A stretch of 64,000 nt of DNA from Palsa-872 sp036495195 (lineage in GTDB: Bacteria > Chloroflexota > Dormibacteria > Dormibacterales > Dormibacteraceae). Location of the stretch: NCBI GenBank assembly GCA_036495195.1, contig DASXNH010000216.1:17271-81270 (forward strand), given 5' to 3'. Below the pieces are notes generated by a model. It saw nothing but the letters and a program-made list of their open reading frames with translations. It was not told the DNA's origin and did not search any database. A program made the translations under genes and the position numbers. Below are positions 29,501 to 37,620 of the stretch, one piece after another (the first letter of the stretch is position 1; each line of letters opens with the position of its first letter).

Positions 29501-30836
29501 GCGCGTCGGCGTGAAGCTTGTCTCCGAGGCGGGCGTCGGCACGATCGCCGCGGGGGTGGCAAAAGCGCGGGCCGACTACATCCTCATCTCCGGCCACGAT
29601 GGAGGCACCGGGGCGTCGCCGCTGTCGTCCATCAAGAACGCCGGCGCGCCATGGGAGCTGGGCCTTGCGGAGACCCAGCGTGTTCTGGTCGCAAACCGGC
29701 TTCGCGAACGTGTGAGCCTGCGCACCGACGGCGGCCTGCGCAATGGACGCGACATTGTGATCGCGGCGATGCTCGGCGCGGAGGAGTTCGGATTCGGCAC
29801 CGGACTTCTCGTGGCGCTTGGGTGCGACATGGCGCGCCAGTGCCACCTCAACACGTGTCCCACGGGAATCGCAACGCAGCGCGAGGACCTGCGCGCCAAG
29901 TTCGAGGGCAGGCCCGAGCACGTCGTGAACTATCTGTTCCTGATCGCCGAAGAGGCGCGCGAACACCTTGCGCGCGTCGGGGCGCGATCGATCGATGATG
30001 TGGTCGGTCGCTCGGAGCTGCTCGAAGCTGTCCCGGACGCCACTCTCGACCTGTCTTTTATCCACCACGGAGCCGACGCTGCCCTGCCGCGACGAAAGCA
30101 GTGGGCGCGCAACGGCGACCCCATTGCGCCAGCACCAGCCAGCGGCCGCATCGACAACTCGAACCGGACTGTCGGCGCGGCGTTCAGCCCAGGCGAGAGG
30201 CGAAACTACGTCGGCAGCGCCGGACAGAGCTTTGGCGCCTTCCTGGATGACGGCGTCGAGCTGGGGCTCGAGGGCGAGGCCCAGGATTATGTCGGCAAAG
30301 GGATGGGCGGCGGAGTCATCGCCATACGGCCGCACGCGGATGACTCGAGCGACGACCCTGTGCTGGCAGGAAACACGATCGCCTACGGCGCCACGGGCGG
30401 GCGGCTGTTCGTGGCCGGCCGCGTGGGCGAGCGGTTCTGCGTGCGCAACTCGGGCGCGACAGCCGTGGTGGAGGGCGCCGGCGACCACTTCTGCGAGTAC
30501 ATGACCGGCGGAGTCGCAGTCGCTCTGGGTCCGGTGGGGTGGAACGCCGGCGCGGGCATGACAGGCGGAGTCGCTTACGTGACCGAGTGGCGCCAGCTCA
30601 ACGCTGACAGCGTGGTCGCGCGGGAGGTGCCGGCGGAGGATGCCGCCGAGCTGCACACCCTGGTGCAGGAGCACGAGCGCCGCACCGGCAGCGTGCTGGC
30701 GGCCGCGATGCTGGCCGATTGGCAGGGCGCGCTGCGAAAGTTCCGCCAGCTGGTCCCAGTCGCCGCGGTCCAGGCGCAAGCAGCGCCTGAACCGGCAGCG
30801 ACGGAAAGTCGAGAGGAAGCGCCGAAAGCCGTCTAA
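26580..30836 (+). CDS. gltB: Glutamate synthase large subunit
   Basis: Makes two glutamates from glutamine and 2-oxoglutarate. The class II amidotransferase domain begins at Cys23 (CGMGFVATPDLGHEA), so residues 1-22 are a propeptide removed for activity. YSTNTMPDWRLAQPFRMLAHNGEINTV-type residues lie near 215. The FMN-binding synthase domain has GGEDP and HDGGTGASPLSSIKNAGAPWE near 1005, and CDMARQCHLNTCPTGIAT near 1085 supplies the three Cys of the 3Fe-4S cluster. The C-terminal GXGXG beta-helix is present. At 1,418 residues it is slightly short. No GltD small subunit is adjacent, so the electron donor (ferredoxin or unlinked GltD) is open. Confidence 0.95.
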   Translation: MPPAVRRSRLAWPGDLPAARAACGMGFVATPDLGHEAVSLGAQALARLAHRGGLDADGKSGDGAGLLIQVPHRLLGGEVAVAVLFEWDKRARRVVADAVADAGLELASWRAVPVDLRSLGERALGTRPSIWHGLIAKPDLDPEEWERRLYLARRRAEARAQAEGVSMYLPSCSSRTVVYKGLMAGTRLADFYLDLSDPDTESRLSVFHQRYSTNTMPDWRLAQPFRMLAHNGEINTVTGNRAWMRAREAELEPDMRGVVWPEGSDSASLDNVLELLVRRGWEVSEALMSLVPDAWEGRGDLAASVRDFYRYQSIRFEPWDGPAALAFSDGIVVGAALDRNGLRPLRWQRTRAGLVAAASEAGVVTMAPGDVVERGRLGPGQMLLVDTRDGSLLRDADAKERAAARHDYGLLADRTLVPVVRHHIEVEAPDDIPAQHRLHGWGLEDVKFVVAAMAETGAEPVYSMGDDIPIASLGRTPRRIYGYLRQRFAQVTNPAIDPLREKAVMSLRVLVGARRDTLDPEGGAELELRRRHHPAVPGSKTLLELESPVLGAGELARILEDATVLDATCAPRETLGEALSRLCRDADEVAGVIALSDRRAGPQRLPIPMALAVGAIHEHLLVRGERNIKDLVAIAGDVVDVHDVACLITIGATAVHPYLALATAGAAAEPGGPDNDGEVRYRKALDAGLLKVMAKMGISCVASYRGAQVLEALGLGAEVMERCFPTVPSRIGGADLADIEQLARARVPAAPEALPDHGRVRFRKAGEHHAYNPLAVRAAQKAAQTRDPDAYREWRRLSSAEHPQSLRELLRINESGTPVPLEDVEPASAIVKRFVSTAMSLGALSPEAHEALAIAMNQIGARSNSGEGGEDPATYDDSDGARRDNRVKQVASARFGVTPRYLKRADELEIKIAQGSKPGEGGQLPGVKVTSLIARLRHAQPGMQLISPPPHHDIYSIEDLAQLIHDLKTVNPRARVGVKLVSEAGVGTIAAGVAKARADYILISGHDGGTGASPLSSIKNAGAPWELGLAETQRVLVANRLRERVSLRTDGGLRNGRDIVIAAMLGAEEFGFGTGLLVALGCDMARQCHLNTCPTGIATQREDLRAKFEGRPEHVVNYLFLIAEEAREHLARVGARSIDDVVGRSELLEAVPDATLDLSFIHHGADAALPRRKQWARNGDPIAPAPASGRIDNSNRTVGAAFSPGERRNYVGSAGQSFGAFLDDGVELGLEGEAQDYVGKGMGGGVIAIRPHADDSSDDPVLAGNTIAYGATGGRLFVAGRVGERFCVRNSGATAVVEGAGDHFCEYMTGGVAVALGPVGWNAGAGMTGGVAYVTEWRQLNADSVVAREVPAEDAAELHTLVQEHERRTGSVLAAAMLADWQGALRKFRQLVPVAAVQAQAAPEPAATESREEAPKAV

Positions 30837-31321
30837 GCCGCGATCTGCTTGAGCAGACGTGGGCTTGCGCGCTCGAGACGTCGCGCGGTGCGCACCTCCT
30901 GCTCGCGATTCTTCTCCAGGAGCGGAACCGCCTGTCGCAGCTTGAGCAAGGTGGCGGCCTCGATCAGGTCCGCGTAGCTGACCATCTCGTAGTGCTCGGC
31001 CTTGGTCGCGCCGCCGGCAATGATGCTGTCGGCCATCTCAGGCGATCCGGCCTCAGCGATGGCCTTCTTGCCTTCGCTGACGATTCCCTCGGCGCCGTCG
31101 CAGTGCTGGCGCTTGGGCTCCTCGCCAAGAATTCCAAACACGCGCTCGAGATTCTTGACCTGCTGCTCGCTCTCGGCAATGTGCTCCTTGATCATCATCC
31201 TGAGCTTCAGATCCTTCGCCTTCGCGTGCATCATGTGCTGCGCTTCCAGGAACTGATGCTCGGCATCGTATAGATCGGCGAGCTCATGGACGAACATCTC
31301 CCGAGTGCTCTTCATCGGCAT
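30833..31321 (-). CDS. YciE/YciF-like ferritin-superfamily protein (DUF892)
   Basis: Four-helix-bundle protein of the DUF892 family, related to ferritins and linked to stress in enterobacteria. TREMFVHELADLYDAEHQFLEA near the N-terminus and HIAESEQQVKNLERVF supply Glu/His metal ligands, and SEMADSIIAGGATKAEHYEMVSYADLI-like residues supply the second pair near 100-120. At 162 residues it is normal length. A GGAGGTGAA Shine-Dalgarno precedes the ATG, unlike the leaderless genes around it. Its stop codon overlaps the gltB stop on the opposite strand (the four bases CTAA serve both). Confidence 0.88.
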   Translation of the reverse strand: MPMKSTREMFVHELADLYDAEHQFLEAQHMMHAKAKDLKLRMMIKEHIAESEQQVKNLERVFGILGEEPKRQHCDGAEGIVSEGKKAIAEAGSPEMADSIIAGGATKAEHYEMVSYADLIEAATLLKLRQAVPLLEKNREQEVRTARRLERASPRLLKQIAA

Positions 31322-31603
31322 ACGCGTTCACCTCCACGGAATTTGGACGGAATAGAAACCGCCTCGATAAGTGCAACGCGACGAATCGGCCCGATACGCA
31401 CAGGACCAAGGACTAAGCCGCCCAGCGCATCCCCGGAGCGCGCGCTCTCCGAAGCACCACCCGATCCGGCTGACGCGCTCCCGCACGACCGGATGCGCTC
31501 GACCGCCCGCAGGCCAAGCTCGAGGCCGCGGCGCCAACCCCCTTTCCCAGCCCGTCCATACGCGCTTCCAGCGGCCGCGACCGGCGCCTCCTGGACTCCC
31601 CGC

Positions 31604-32494
31604 TCAGCGAGCGACCGCGGCCGCCTCGGCAATCCGATCGAGCACCCTCATGTTCGCCACCGAATCCGACACCGGTAGAGCCACGGAGTAGCCACCTAAC
31701 GCGCTCTGCGCGAACGACTCCACCATCAACCGATACGGGTCGGGCTCCATGGCGCTGAACGGCCTCTCCAACCGCTCCCGCCCCCGCTTCGTCACCACGG
31801 TCAGGTCCTGCTCCTCCGGACCCTCGAAGCTAGCCCAAACGGAGGCAGTGGCCCCACCGGAAAATCGCAACCAACCACTCATGGTCATGTCAACCCCGTC
31901 GGGCCCCTCGGCCACGTGTGCCGCCGCGGCCACGCCTACGGGGTCCCCCAGGATCCATCGCGCCACGCTCACCGTGTAGCAGCCCACGTCGAGCAGCGCC
32001 CCACCCCCCAAGTGCCTCTTCATCCGATAGTTCTCGGGCTCATTCAAGGTGAACCCAAACGTCGCGTTCACGTACATCGGGTCACGAAGCCCGGCGACAA
32101 AATCCTGGGCCCTCGGATGAAAGCGATACATGAACGCCTCCATGAGCAGCACGCCGGCCCGCTGCGCGGCCGCGCCCATCTCCTCCGCCTCTGCCGCATT
32201 CATCCCCAACGGCTTCTCACACAGCACATGCTTACCCGCTGCGACAGCGCGCAACGTCCACTCCTTGTGCACGCTGTTGTGCAATGGGATGTAGACAGCG
32301 TCGACCCCAGGATCTGCAAGCAACGCCTCGTACGAGGGACTGACGTTCGGCACCGAATGCCGCGAGGCCATCGCGCGCGCGCGCGCCGGATCGCGACTCG
32401 CTATGGCCACCAACCGCCCATTGCTCGACTCGCGAATTGCCGGCACCACGGCACGATCAGCAATGTCCGCGGCGCCCAGCACCCCCCACCCCAA
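31604..32494 (-). CDS. Gfo/Idh/MocA family oxidoreductase
   Basis: NAD(P)-dependent dehydrogenase acting on a sugar, inositol or related cyclic substrate. The Rossmann start WGVLGAADIADRAVVPAI (GxGxxA variant) is at residues 3-20, and VLCEKPLGMN near residue 92 has the catalytic EKP lysine. The C-terminal substrate domain includes MYVNATFGFTLNEPENYRM and DVGCYTVSVARWILG. The likely start is TTG, 15 bp after the stop of the upstream ThuA-fusion gene, giving 296 residues, slightly short for the family (330-380). It ends an operon with the ThuA fusion and a GT4 gene. Substrate is unknown. Confidence 0.85.
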   Translation of the reverse strand: MGWGVLGAADIADRAVVPAIRESSNGRLVAIASRDPARARAMASRHSVPNVSPSYEALLADPGVDAVYIPLHNSVHKEWTLRAVAAGKHVLCEKPLGMNAAEAEEMGAAAQRAGVLLMEAFMYRFHPRAQDFVAGLRDPMYVNATFGFTLNEPENYRMKRHLGGGALLDVGCYTVSVARWILGDPVGVAAAAHVAEGPDGVDMTMSGWLRFSGGATASVWASFEGPEEQDLTVVTKRGRERLERPFSAMEPDPYRLMVESFAQSALGGYSVALPVSDSVANMRVLDRIAEAAAVAR

Positions 32495-32508
32495 ACGCCG
32501 AGGCGAGG

Positions 32509-34194
32509 CTATATGTCGACCTCTACCTGCCGGCCCCCGCGCGCGATCGAATGCGAGGCCGCCTCCATCACCGCCACCGTACGGCGGGCCTCCTCAGGTG
32601 GCACCGTCAGCGGCTCGTCCCACACAAGATGGTCGGCAAGGTTGCGATAGAACGCGTTCTCGTCGCGCCGTGGGAGCACCAGCATCTCTTCGTGCGACCC
32701 ACCGTCATCGGCGGGCCTCATCACCTTGACGCGGGCGGGCGACTCCGAAGGCGCAAGGCGCTCCTCGACCAGATCGCCACTGGCCGAGCGCGAGGTCACC
32801 GTCTCCTCGCGCCACTCCCCGACCACCGCGCCACGCGTGCCGAGTAGATACCACTTCGGCTTTATCGCCGCGGCGATATCGGACTGAAGGAACGTGGCCT
32901 GTGCCCCACCCTCGAACGTGAGGTCGACGCGCACCTGGTCCGAGTTGGTGACGTCGTGCCACACCCGCTTGTGCCCGACCGCCGAAACCGTCTTGACGGC
33001 GTCGGGAAAGAGCTGCAGCACCCAGTCGAAGTAGTGAGACCCCCAGTCATAGATGGTGCCGCCGGATACCGGCTCATGGCTGTGCCAGAAGTCGCACGGG
33101 TGCGAGTAACCGCCGATGAACGACTCCATGTAGAACAGATCGCCGATCCTCCCGGACCGCACGACCTCGCGCATGGCGACGTAGTCGGGGTCCCATCGCC
33201 GGCTCTGGTACACGGTCAGGACTCGATCCCGCGAAGCGGCCGAGTCGATCATCCAATCCACCTCTTGCACCCGCAGCGCGAACGGCTTCTCACACACCAC
33301 GTGCTTGCCGGCGGCCAGAGCGGCGAGCACGGCGTCCGCATGCGAGCTGGGCGGCGTGCCGACGATCACAAGCTCGACGTCCGGATCGTCGTACAGCTCC
33401 TGTGCGCTCGAGTGCGTGGGCACGCGCCATTCGCGGGAGGCGAGCTCGCGGCGCTCGGATGACAGGTCGCAGATTCCGCGCAGGCGAAGCCCCGACGTGG
33501 CGCTGATGGCAGTGGCGTGCGCGGCAGCGATGGCACCGTAACCGATGAGCCCCACGCCCACGGGAGCCATCGCTTCCCGGCCCGCCGCAAACAGCAGGGT
33601 GCGGTGCAGCAGCTTCTGGAATGACGCGTCCTCATACGTCGACGCTTGATGCCCGAGGCCGATATGCACGAAGCGCCCCGCGCCGACGGCTCGCTCGTAA
33701 GCGACCACCTGCTCGGTGAAATGCCAGCTGGTGCGCAGCAGGACCGCCGCATCGGAGGGCGGACCTTCGGACAGATAGAGCTCGTCGGTGAACTTCAGCT
33801 CCGGCCCCAGGCGCTGGGTCAATGTGTGCGAGGGGTCAGCGTGCACCACCAGCTCCGTCACGGGCGCGGGCCCCGTCGGCGCCCACCCCGCGAGCGCTGC
33901 CATGGCGCCGCTCTCGGCCCACTTCGCAAGAGTGCCGTGAAGCACGACCACACCGCCGCCGCCGCGGACGAACTCGGTGATCAGCTCCGCCTGTCCCGAT
34001 TGAAGATGATGGTCGCTCGCGACCATGAGGACCTGCCTGCCTTCAACCGCGAGGCGGTCCGGCTCGGTCGCCACATCGATATTGAAGTGCTGCGTGTATT
34101 CGAGCGCGCGCAACAGCGGCCGGGCCATCCGGAGGTAGTCGTGATCGCCGCCTGCGAGGAGGGCGAGCACGGAAACACGAATGGGGCTGGGCAT
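32509..34194 (-). CDS. ThuA-like domain fused to Gfo/Idh/MocA oxidoreductase
   Basis: Two domains in 561 residues. Residues 1-212 form a ThuA-like (class I glutamine amidotransferase fold) domain: LALLAGGDHDYLRMARPLL, VRGGGGVVVLHG, and GRFVHIGLGHQASTY near 185. Residues 217-561 form a Gfo/Idh/MocA dehydrogenase: VGVGLIGYGAIAAAHATAI, VVCEKPFALR near 300 and a substrate domain with YDWGSHYFDWVLQLFPDA. ThuA family members act in trehalose and related disaccharide use through 3-keto sugars, where Gfo/Idh enzymes make the keto group. The fusion suggests both steps act on one glycoside. It abuts the GT4 stop directly. Confidence 0.87.
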   Translation of the reverse strand: MPSPIRVSVLALLAGGDHDYLRMARPLLRALEYTQHFNIDVATEPDRLAVEGRQVLMVASDHHLQSGQAELITEFVRGGGGVVVLHGTLAKWAESGAMAALAGWAPTGPAPVTELVVHADPSHTLTQRLGPELKFTDELYLSEGPPSDAAVLLRTSWHFTEQVVAYERAVGAGRFVHIGLGHQASTYEDASFQKLLHRTLLFAAGREAMAPVGVGLIGYGAIAAAHATAISATSGLRLRGICDLSSERRELASREWRVPTHSSAQELYDDPDVELVIVGTPPSSHADAVLAALAAGKHVVCEKPFALRVQEVDWMIDSAASRDRVLTVYQSRRWDPDYVAMREVVRSGRIGDLFYMESFIGGYSHPCDFWHSHEPVSGGTIYDWGSHYFDWVLQLFPDAVKTVSAVGHKRVWHDVTNSDQVRVDLTFEGGAQATFLQSDIAAAIKPKWYLLGTRGAVVGEWREETVTSRSASGDLVEERLAPSESPARVKVMRPADDGGSHEEMLVLPRRDENAFYRNLADHLVWDEPLTVPPEEARRTVAVMEAASHSIARGGRQVEVDI

Positions 34195-35346
34195 CTACGA
34201 GATCGTACGACCAGCCGGTGCCGTGGCTCCTGGCGCCACGATGCGGCGCAGGACGTCGCGCGTCGCGGAAGCCGAACGCTCCCACGTGAACTGTGCTGCC
34301 CTCTCCCTGCCGGCCGCGCTCAGAGTCTCGCGAAGCCGTGCGTCCGAGAGGAGCCTCTCGATGCCCGCCGCAATCGACCGAACGTCTTCGGAATCGACCA
34401 CGATCGCCGCGCCATCGGCCAGCTCGGGCAGCGAGCCCGCATTGCCGACCACCGCCGGGAGCCCGTGCGCCATGGCCTCGAGCAGCGGCAGCCCGAAGCC
34501 TTCGTACAGGCTGGGAAACGCCAGCATCGAGGCCGACCTGTACAGGGCGCTCAACGTCGCGTCGTCGACATGCCCAAGGTAGCGGACTCCCCGTTCCGCC
34601 TTGATCTTCACCAGGGTGTCCCCGTAAGCCCAGCCCGGCCTGCCCGCGATGACGAGCTCAGGCACGCCGGGGCGGTCGCCCACGAGCAGCGGCACGGACT
34701 CGCGGCGCAGGTGCCGATAAGCCGAGATGAGGCGAGGGTAGTTCTTGCGCGGCTCGATGGTGCCCACAGCGAGGATGAATCCGGGCTCGAGGCGGGAAGG
34801 CAGGGGCCCCGGCGGCGCCTCGGGCGACACGCCTTCCGCGACGACCGAGATCTTCGACCTCAAACCGGTGATCGGATAGCTGGCGAGCAGGTCGCGACGC
34901 GTCGCTTCCGATGGAACCAGCACTGCGGCGGCATTGCGCAAAGAGCGGCCCAGGACGGCACCCACGTACAGGCGCTGCTGCCAGGGCACCTCGCCCGGCC
35001 TGAGCTTGAACGCGAGGTCGTGGACGAATATCGCCGCGGGAGGCGCGTGCAGCCGGCGCAGGGGTGGGCTCGGCCAGTAGGGATAGAGGATGGCGTCGCA
35101 ATCCAGCTGCGCCTCGACGGCCGGCAGCCAGCGTGTCTTCAGCGCCAGCTCGTGCCGGTAGGGCGACAGCACCGCCTCGCAGTCGAGGCCGGCCAGCGCA
35201 GGAGGGCGCTCGCGGCTGCAGAGGAGGATGTACTCATCATCGCCGCGGGCGGCGACCAGCGCCCGGGTCAGCTCGACCGCGACAGTAAGCATGCCGACGC
35301 GCTGCGGGCGCCAGCATGCGGTGACGTCGATGGCGAACCTGGCCAC
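34195..35346 (-). CDS. Glycosyltransferase family 4
   Basis: GT-B retaining glycosyltransferase of WbpY/mannosyltransferase-like type. The C-terminal donor domain has ILAVGTIEPRKNYPRLISAY near residue 193, VRYLGHVDDATLSALYRSAS near 255 and the EX7E segment FPSLYEGFGLPLLEAMAHGLP near 280. The N-terminal acceptor half contains IFVHDLAFKL. The start is GTG with TACAGT ending 6 nt before it. It heads the GT4 / ThuA-Gfo / Gfo unit, whose genes abut or nearly abut. Sugar and acceptor are unknown; the N-terminal CWRPQRVGMLTVAVEL resembles mannosyltransferases of surface glycans. Confidence 0.87.
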   Translation of the reverse strand: MARFAIDVTACWRPQRVGMLTVAVELTRALVAARGDDEYILLCSRERPPALAGLDCEAVLSPYRHELALKTRWLPAVEAQLDCDAILYPYWPSPPLRRLHAPPAAIFVHDLAFKLRPGEVPWQQRLYVGAVLGRSLRNAAAVLVPSEATRRDLLASYPITGLRSKISVVAEGVSPEAPPGPLPSRLEPGFILAVGTIEPRKNYPRLISAYRHLRRESVPLLVGDRPGVPELVIAGRPGWAYGDTLVKIKAERGVRYLGHVDDATLSALYRSASMLAFPSLYEGFGLPLLEAMAHGLPAVVGNAGSLPELADGAAIVVDSEDVRSIAAGIERLLSDARLRETLSAAGRERAAQFTWERSASATRDVLRRIVAPGATAPAGRTIS

Positions 35347-35352
35347 GAATTG

Positions 35353-35358
35353 ACTGTA
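35353..35358 (-). promoter_or_regulatory. Candidate -10 element (TACAGT) for the GT4-ThuA-Gfo operon
   Basis: Minus-strand TACAGT ends 6 nt before the GTG start of the GT4 gene. It marks the likely leaderless start of the three-gene unit. Confidence 0.45.
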
Positions 35359-35445
35359 CTAAGAACCGTCACAGCGGATGTTCTGGTGCAGCCCCTCTCC
35401 CAGCGTCCGCCCGAAGTGGGAGGTTCCTCACCACGAAAGTCAGAA

Positions 35446-35471
35446 GGTCCTCCACCTTTCGGTGGAGGACC
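35446..35471 (-). terminator. Stem-loop terminator after the Ser/Thr kinase operon
   Basis: Read on the minus strand: GGTCCTCCACC, a GAAA tetraloop, then GGTGGAGGACC, a perfect 11-bp stem with a GNRA loop, followed by TTCTGACTTT. It lies about 115 bp downstream of the kinase stop, in the 241-bp gap before the GT4 promoter. I see no gene in this gap. Confidence 0.65.
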
Positions 35472-35587
35472 CTCAGAAAGGAGGGAGGGCGATTGAGGCC
35501 GGTCGGCCTTCGCACCGGTTAATCCAGAACTTAACGACCGCGGCATTGCAACCCGCTTGCAGAGAAGTCGTCGGAAAGGTGCCCGGG

Positions 35588-37228
35588 CTAGCTCTCGACG
35601 GACCGGATCGCGAAGACGCAGTCGAAAGTGCCCGTCACGCACCCGCACTCAACCTCTTCGACGTACCAGTCGTTGGCAAGGCCCGCCCAACGCAGGATCG
35701 TCTCGATCGAGGCGGTCCACATCGTGCACGACTTGACCGCCTTGATCCGCCCGAGGCCGAACATATTGGAAAAGTTCACCAGCCAGAACTGGTGCGCGTC
35801 GACCTGCAACCACGCGTGTGTGTGCTCGCCGCGCACCTGGTCCATCGCCTCGGTGAACGACTTGACGACGCTCGCCAGCTTGCGCTGCCGCCCTGGCACC
35901 AACCGCCGCGCTCCGCCCATCCCGTGCCGGCCATCAGCCAGCCACCGCTCAGTCGCGCGCCGCCCCCATGCACGAATGACGTCCTCGGCCTCGTGTCCGT
36001 AAACGCGCTCGAATGCCTCGTTGAGGCTGCTCAGATATTCAACCGGCGTCGCCAGCTGCTCGTCGTGCGGCGGGTCCTCCTCCAGGTATTGCGCCAACCC
36101 GGCCGAGTAGGCGATCTCGGGCCACCTGTCGGCGGTGACGTCACGCGCGACGTGGACCAGGTTGGCGACGTGCGAGTTGAGGATGAACCGACCTCGGGCG
36201 CGCGACGGCTTGACCCCCATCATCTCGAGCGTCCTCAGCGCCGACGCCGAACCGGAGCCGGAGCCCGAGCTGGGCGCCGCGGGAGGAGGCGACCCATGAA
36301 TGGCAGGAGGTGGCGCGGAAACGATCCGCATCGCCGCAGTCTCTGCCGGCTGCGCGGCTGCTGGGCGCGCGAACGGGACGGCCGGCGGTGCCGCCGGCGC
36401 CTGCCGGCGCTGGGGCAGTTTCGCCATCAGCGCGAGCAGCTCCTTCACCGACTGCGGTCGCTGCGACGGATCCTTGGCCAGCACCTTGGCCAGCAAGGCG
36501 TCGAGCTCGTCGGGCAGCGCGTTGTTCAGCTTGGCTGCAGAGGGGACCGGCGCGTTGACAGTGGCGTAAGCCACCTCCATCCGGTTGGAGCCGATGAACG
36601 GCAGGCGGCCCGTGAGCATCTCAAAGGTCAGGACGCCCATCGCGTAGATATCGCAGCGGCGATCGACCTCGTGGCCCATCACCTGCTCTGGCGCCATATA
36701 GCCAGGCGTGCCGATCGCGAGCCCGATGGTGGTCAGGTGTGTCGGCTGACCCGCGCCGCGGGCGAGGCCGAAGTCGGCGAGCATGGCGCGGCCGTCGGAG
36801 TGGATGAGCACGTTCGTGGGCTTGAGGTCGCGATGCACGATCCCCGCATCGTGGGCATGCTGGAGGCCGTCCCCGATCTCCCGCAGATAGCGCCACGCGG
36901 TGAGGGTGTCGAGCGCGCCGCGATTGAGGATGTCGCGAAGCGTGCCGCCGCGAATCAGCGGCATGGTCAGGAAGGTCACGCCTTCGGTGACCTCGAAGTC
37001 GTAGATCGGCAGGATGTTCGGGTGGTCGAGCTTGGCGAGCGTCTTCGCCTCGGTCTCGAATCTCTTGACGAAACCGTCGTCCTGGAACAGCTCGGGTGAC
37101 AGAGCCTTGAGGGCCACCTCCCGACCGAGGGGCTGCTGCACTGCGCGATAGACCACGGCCATGCCGCCGCCACCGAGGCGCTCGACGATCTCGTACTGGC
37201 CGACTCGTGTCCCGGTGAGGTCCTTCAT
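35588..37228 (-). CDS. Serine/threonine protein kinase with novel C-terminal domain
   Basis: Hanks-type kinase with all key parts: the glycine loop LGGGGMAVVYRA at residues 18-29, Lys41 in VALKAL, the catalytic loop HRDLKPTNVL near 131, DFGLARG near 151 and GTPGYMAPEQ near 170. The kinase domain ends near 270. A Pro/Ala-rich linker follows, then a soluble 200-residue domain (about 345-546) ending in EEVECGCVTGTFDCVFAIRSV, whose Cys-rich end recalls V4R-like sensor domains; I cannot assign it firmly. There is no transmembrane helix and there are no PASTA repeats. Its ATG overlaps the response regulator stop (ATGA), so it is third in the histidine kinase operon. Confidence 0.88.
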   Translation of the reverse strand: MKDLTGTRVGQYEIVERLGGGGMAVVYRAVQQPLGREVALKALSPELFQDDGFVKRFETEAKTLAKLDHPNILPIYDFEVTEGVTFLTMPLIRGGTLRDILNRGALDTLTAWRYLREIGDGLQHAHDAGIVHRDLKPTNVLIHSDGRAMLADFGLARGAGQPTHLTTIGLAIGTPGYMAPEQVMGHEVDRRCDIYAMGVLTFEMLTGRLPFIGSNRMEVAYATVNAPVPSAAKLNNALPDELDALLAKVLAKDPSQRPQSVKELLALMAKLPQRRQAPAAPPAVPFARPAAAQPAETAAMRIVSAPPPAIHGSPPPAAPSSGSGSGSASALRTLEMMGVKPSRARGRFILNSHVANLVHVARDVTADRWPEIAYSAGLAQYLEEDPPHDEQLATPVEYLSSLNEAFERVYGHEAEDVIRAWGRRATERWLADGRHGMGGARRLVPGRQRKLASVVKSFTEAMDQVRGEHTHAWLQVDAHQFWLVNFSNMFGLGRIKAVKSCTMWTASIETILRWAGLANDWYVEEVECGCVTGTFDCVFAIRSVES

Positions 37229-37620
37229 ATGCCGGCCGTCAGCTTGGCGACGATGGCGACCAGGTCCGCGAGCCGGAAGGGCTTGCTGAGGATGTCGTCG
37301 GCCCCCGCGGCAAGGAACCGCTCCCTATCGCTCGCCATCGAATGAGCGCTGGCGATGACGATCGGCTGGTTTGGGATCTGTTCCTTGATGCGCTTCATCG
37401 CCTCGATGCCGTCGATGCCCGGCATCGCGACGTCCATGAGGATCATCGCCGGGCGCTGGCTCATGGCGACCTCGACCGCCTGCAGGCCATCCGCCGCGAT
37501 CAGGACGCTGTAGCCGGCCTTCTCGAGCACGCGCCGGCAAAGGCGTTGGGCGACGTCGTTGTCATCGGCCACCAGCACTGTGATCAGCCCTTTGGCGCTC
37601 GGCGCGGCCGGATCACCCAT
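37225..37620 (-). CDS. Single-domain response regulator
   Basis: Stand-alone CheY-like receiver of 131 residues with no output domain. VLVADDNDVAQ carries the acidic pocket, Asp63 in LMDVAMPGIDG is the phosphorylation site, IASAHSM supplies the switch Ser/Thr position, and SKPFRLADL the conserved Lys. The start is an ATG that overlaps the upstream histidine kinase stop (ATGGGTGA); the stop overlaps the kinase gene downstream. Probably phosphorylated by the preceding histidine kinase, and may pass the signal to the Ser/Thr kinase or other local proteins. Confidence 0.9.
   Translation of the reverse strand: MGDPAAPSAKGLITVLVADDNDVAQRLCRRVLEKAGYSVLIAADGLQAVEVAMSQRPAMILMDVAMPGIDGIEAMKRIKEQIPNQPIVIASAHSMASDRERFLAAGADDILSKPFRLADLVAIVAKLTAGI

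Noticed and set aside
31322..31603. Possible gene in the 282-bp gap between yciE and the Gfo gene
   Set aside because: Frames here are Arg/Pro/Ser-rich with no start context or motif. A TTGCAC/TATTCC pair near 31350-31377 on the minus strand was too weak to list as a promoter.
33646..35496. 616-residue plus-strand frame over the ThuA-Gfo and GT4 genes
   Set aside because: Antisense shadow with no start context and no recognisable domain; the minus-strand genes are clear families.
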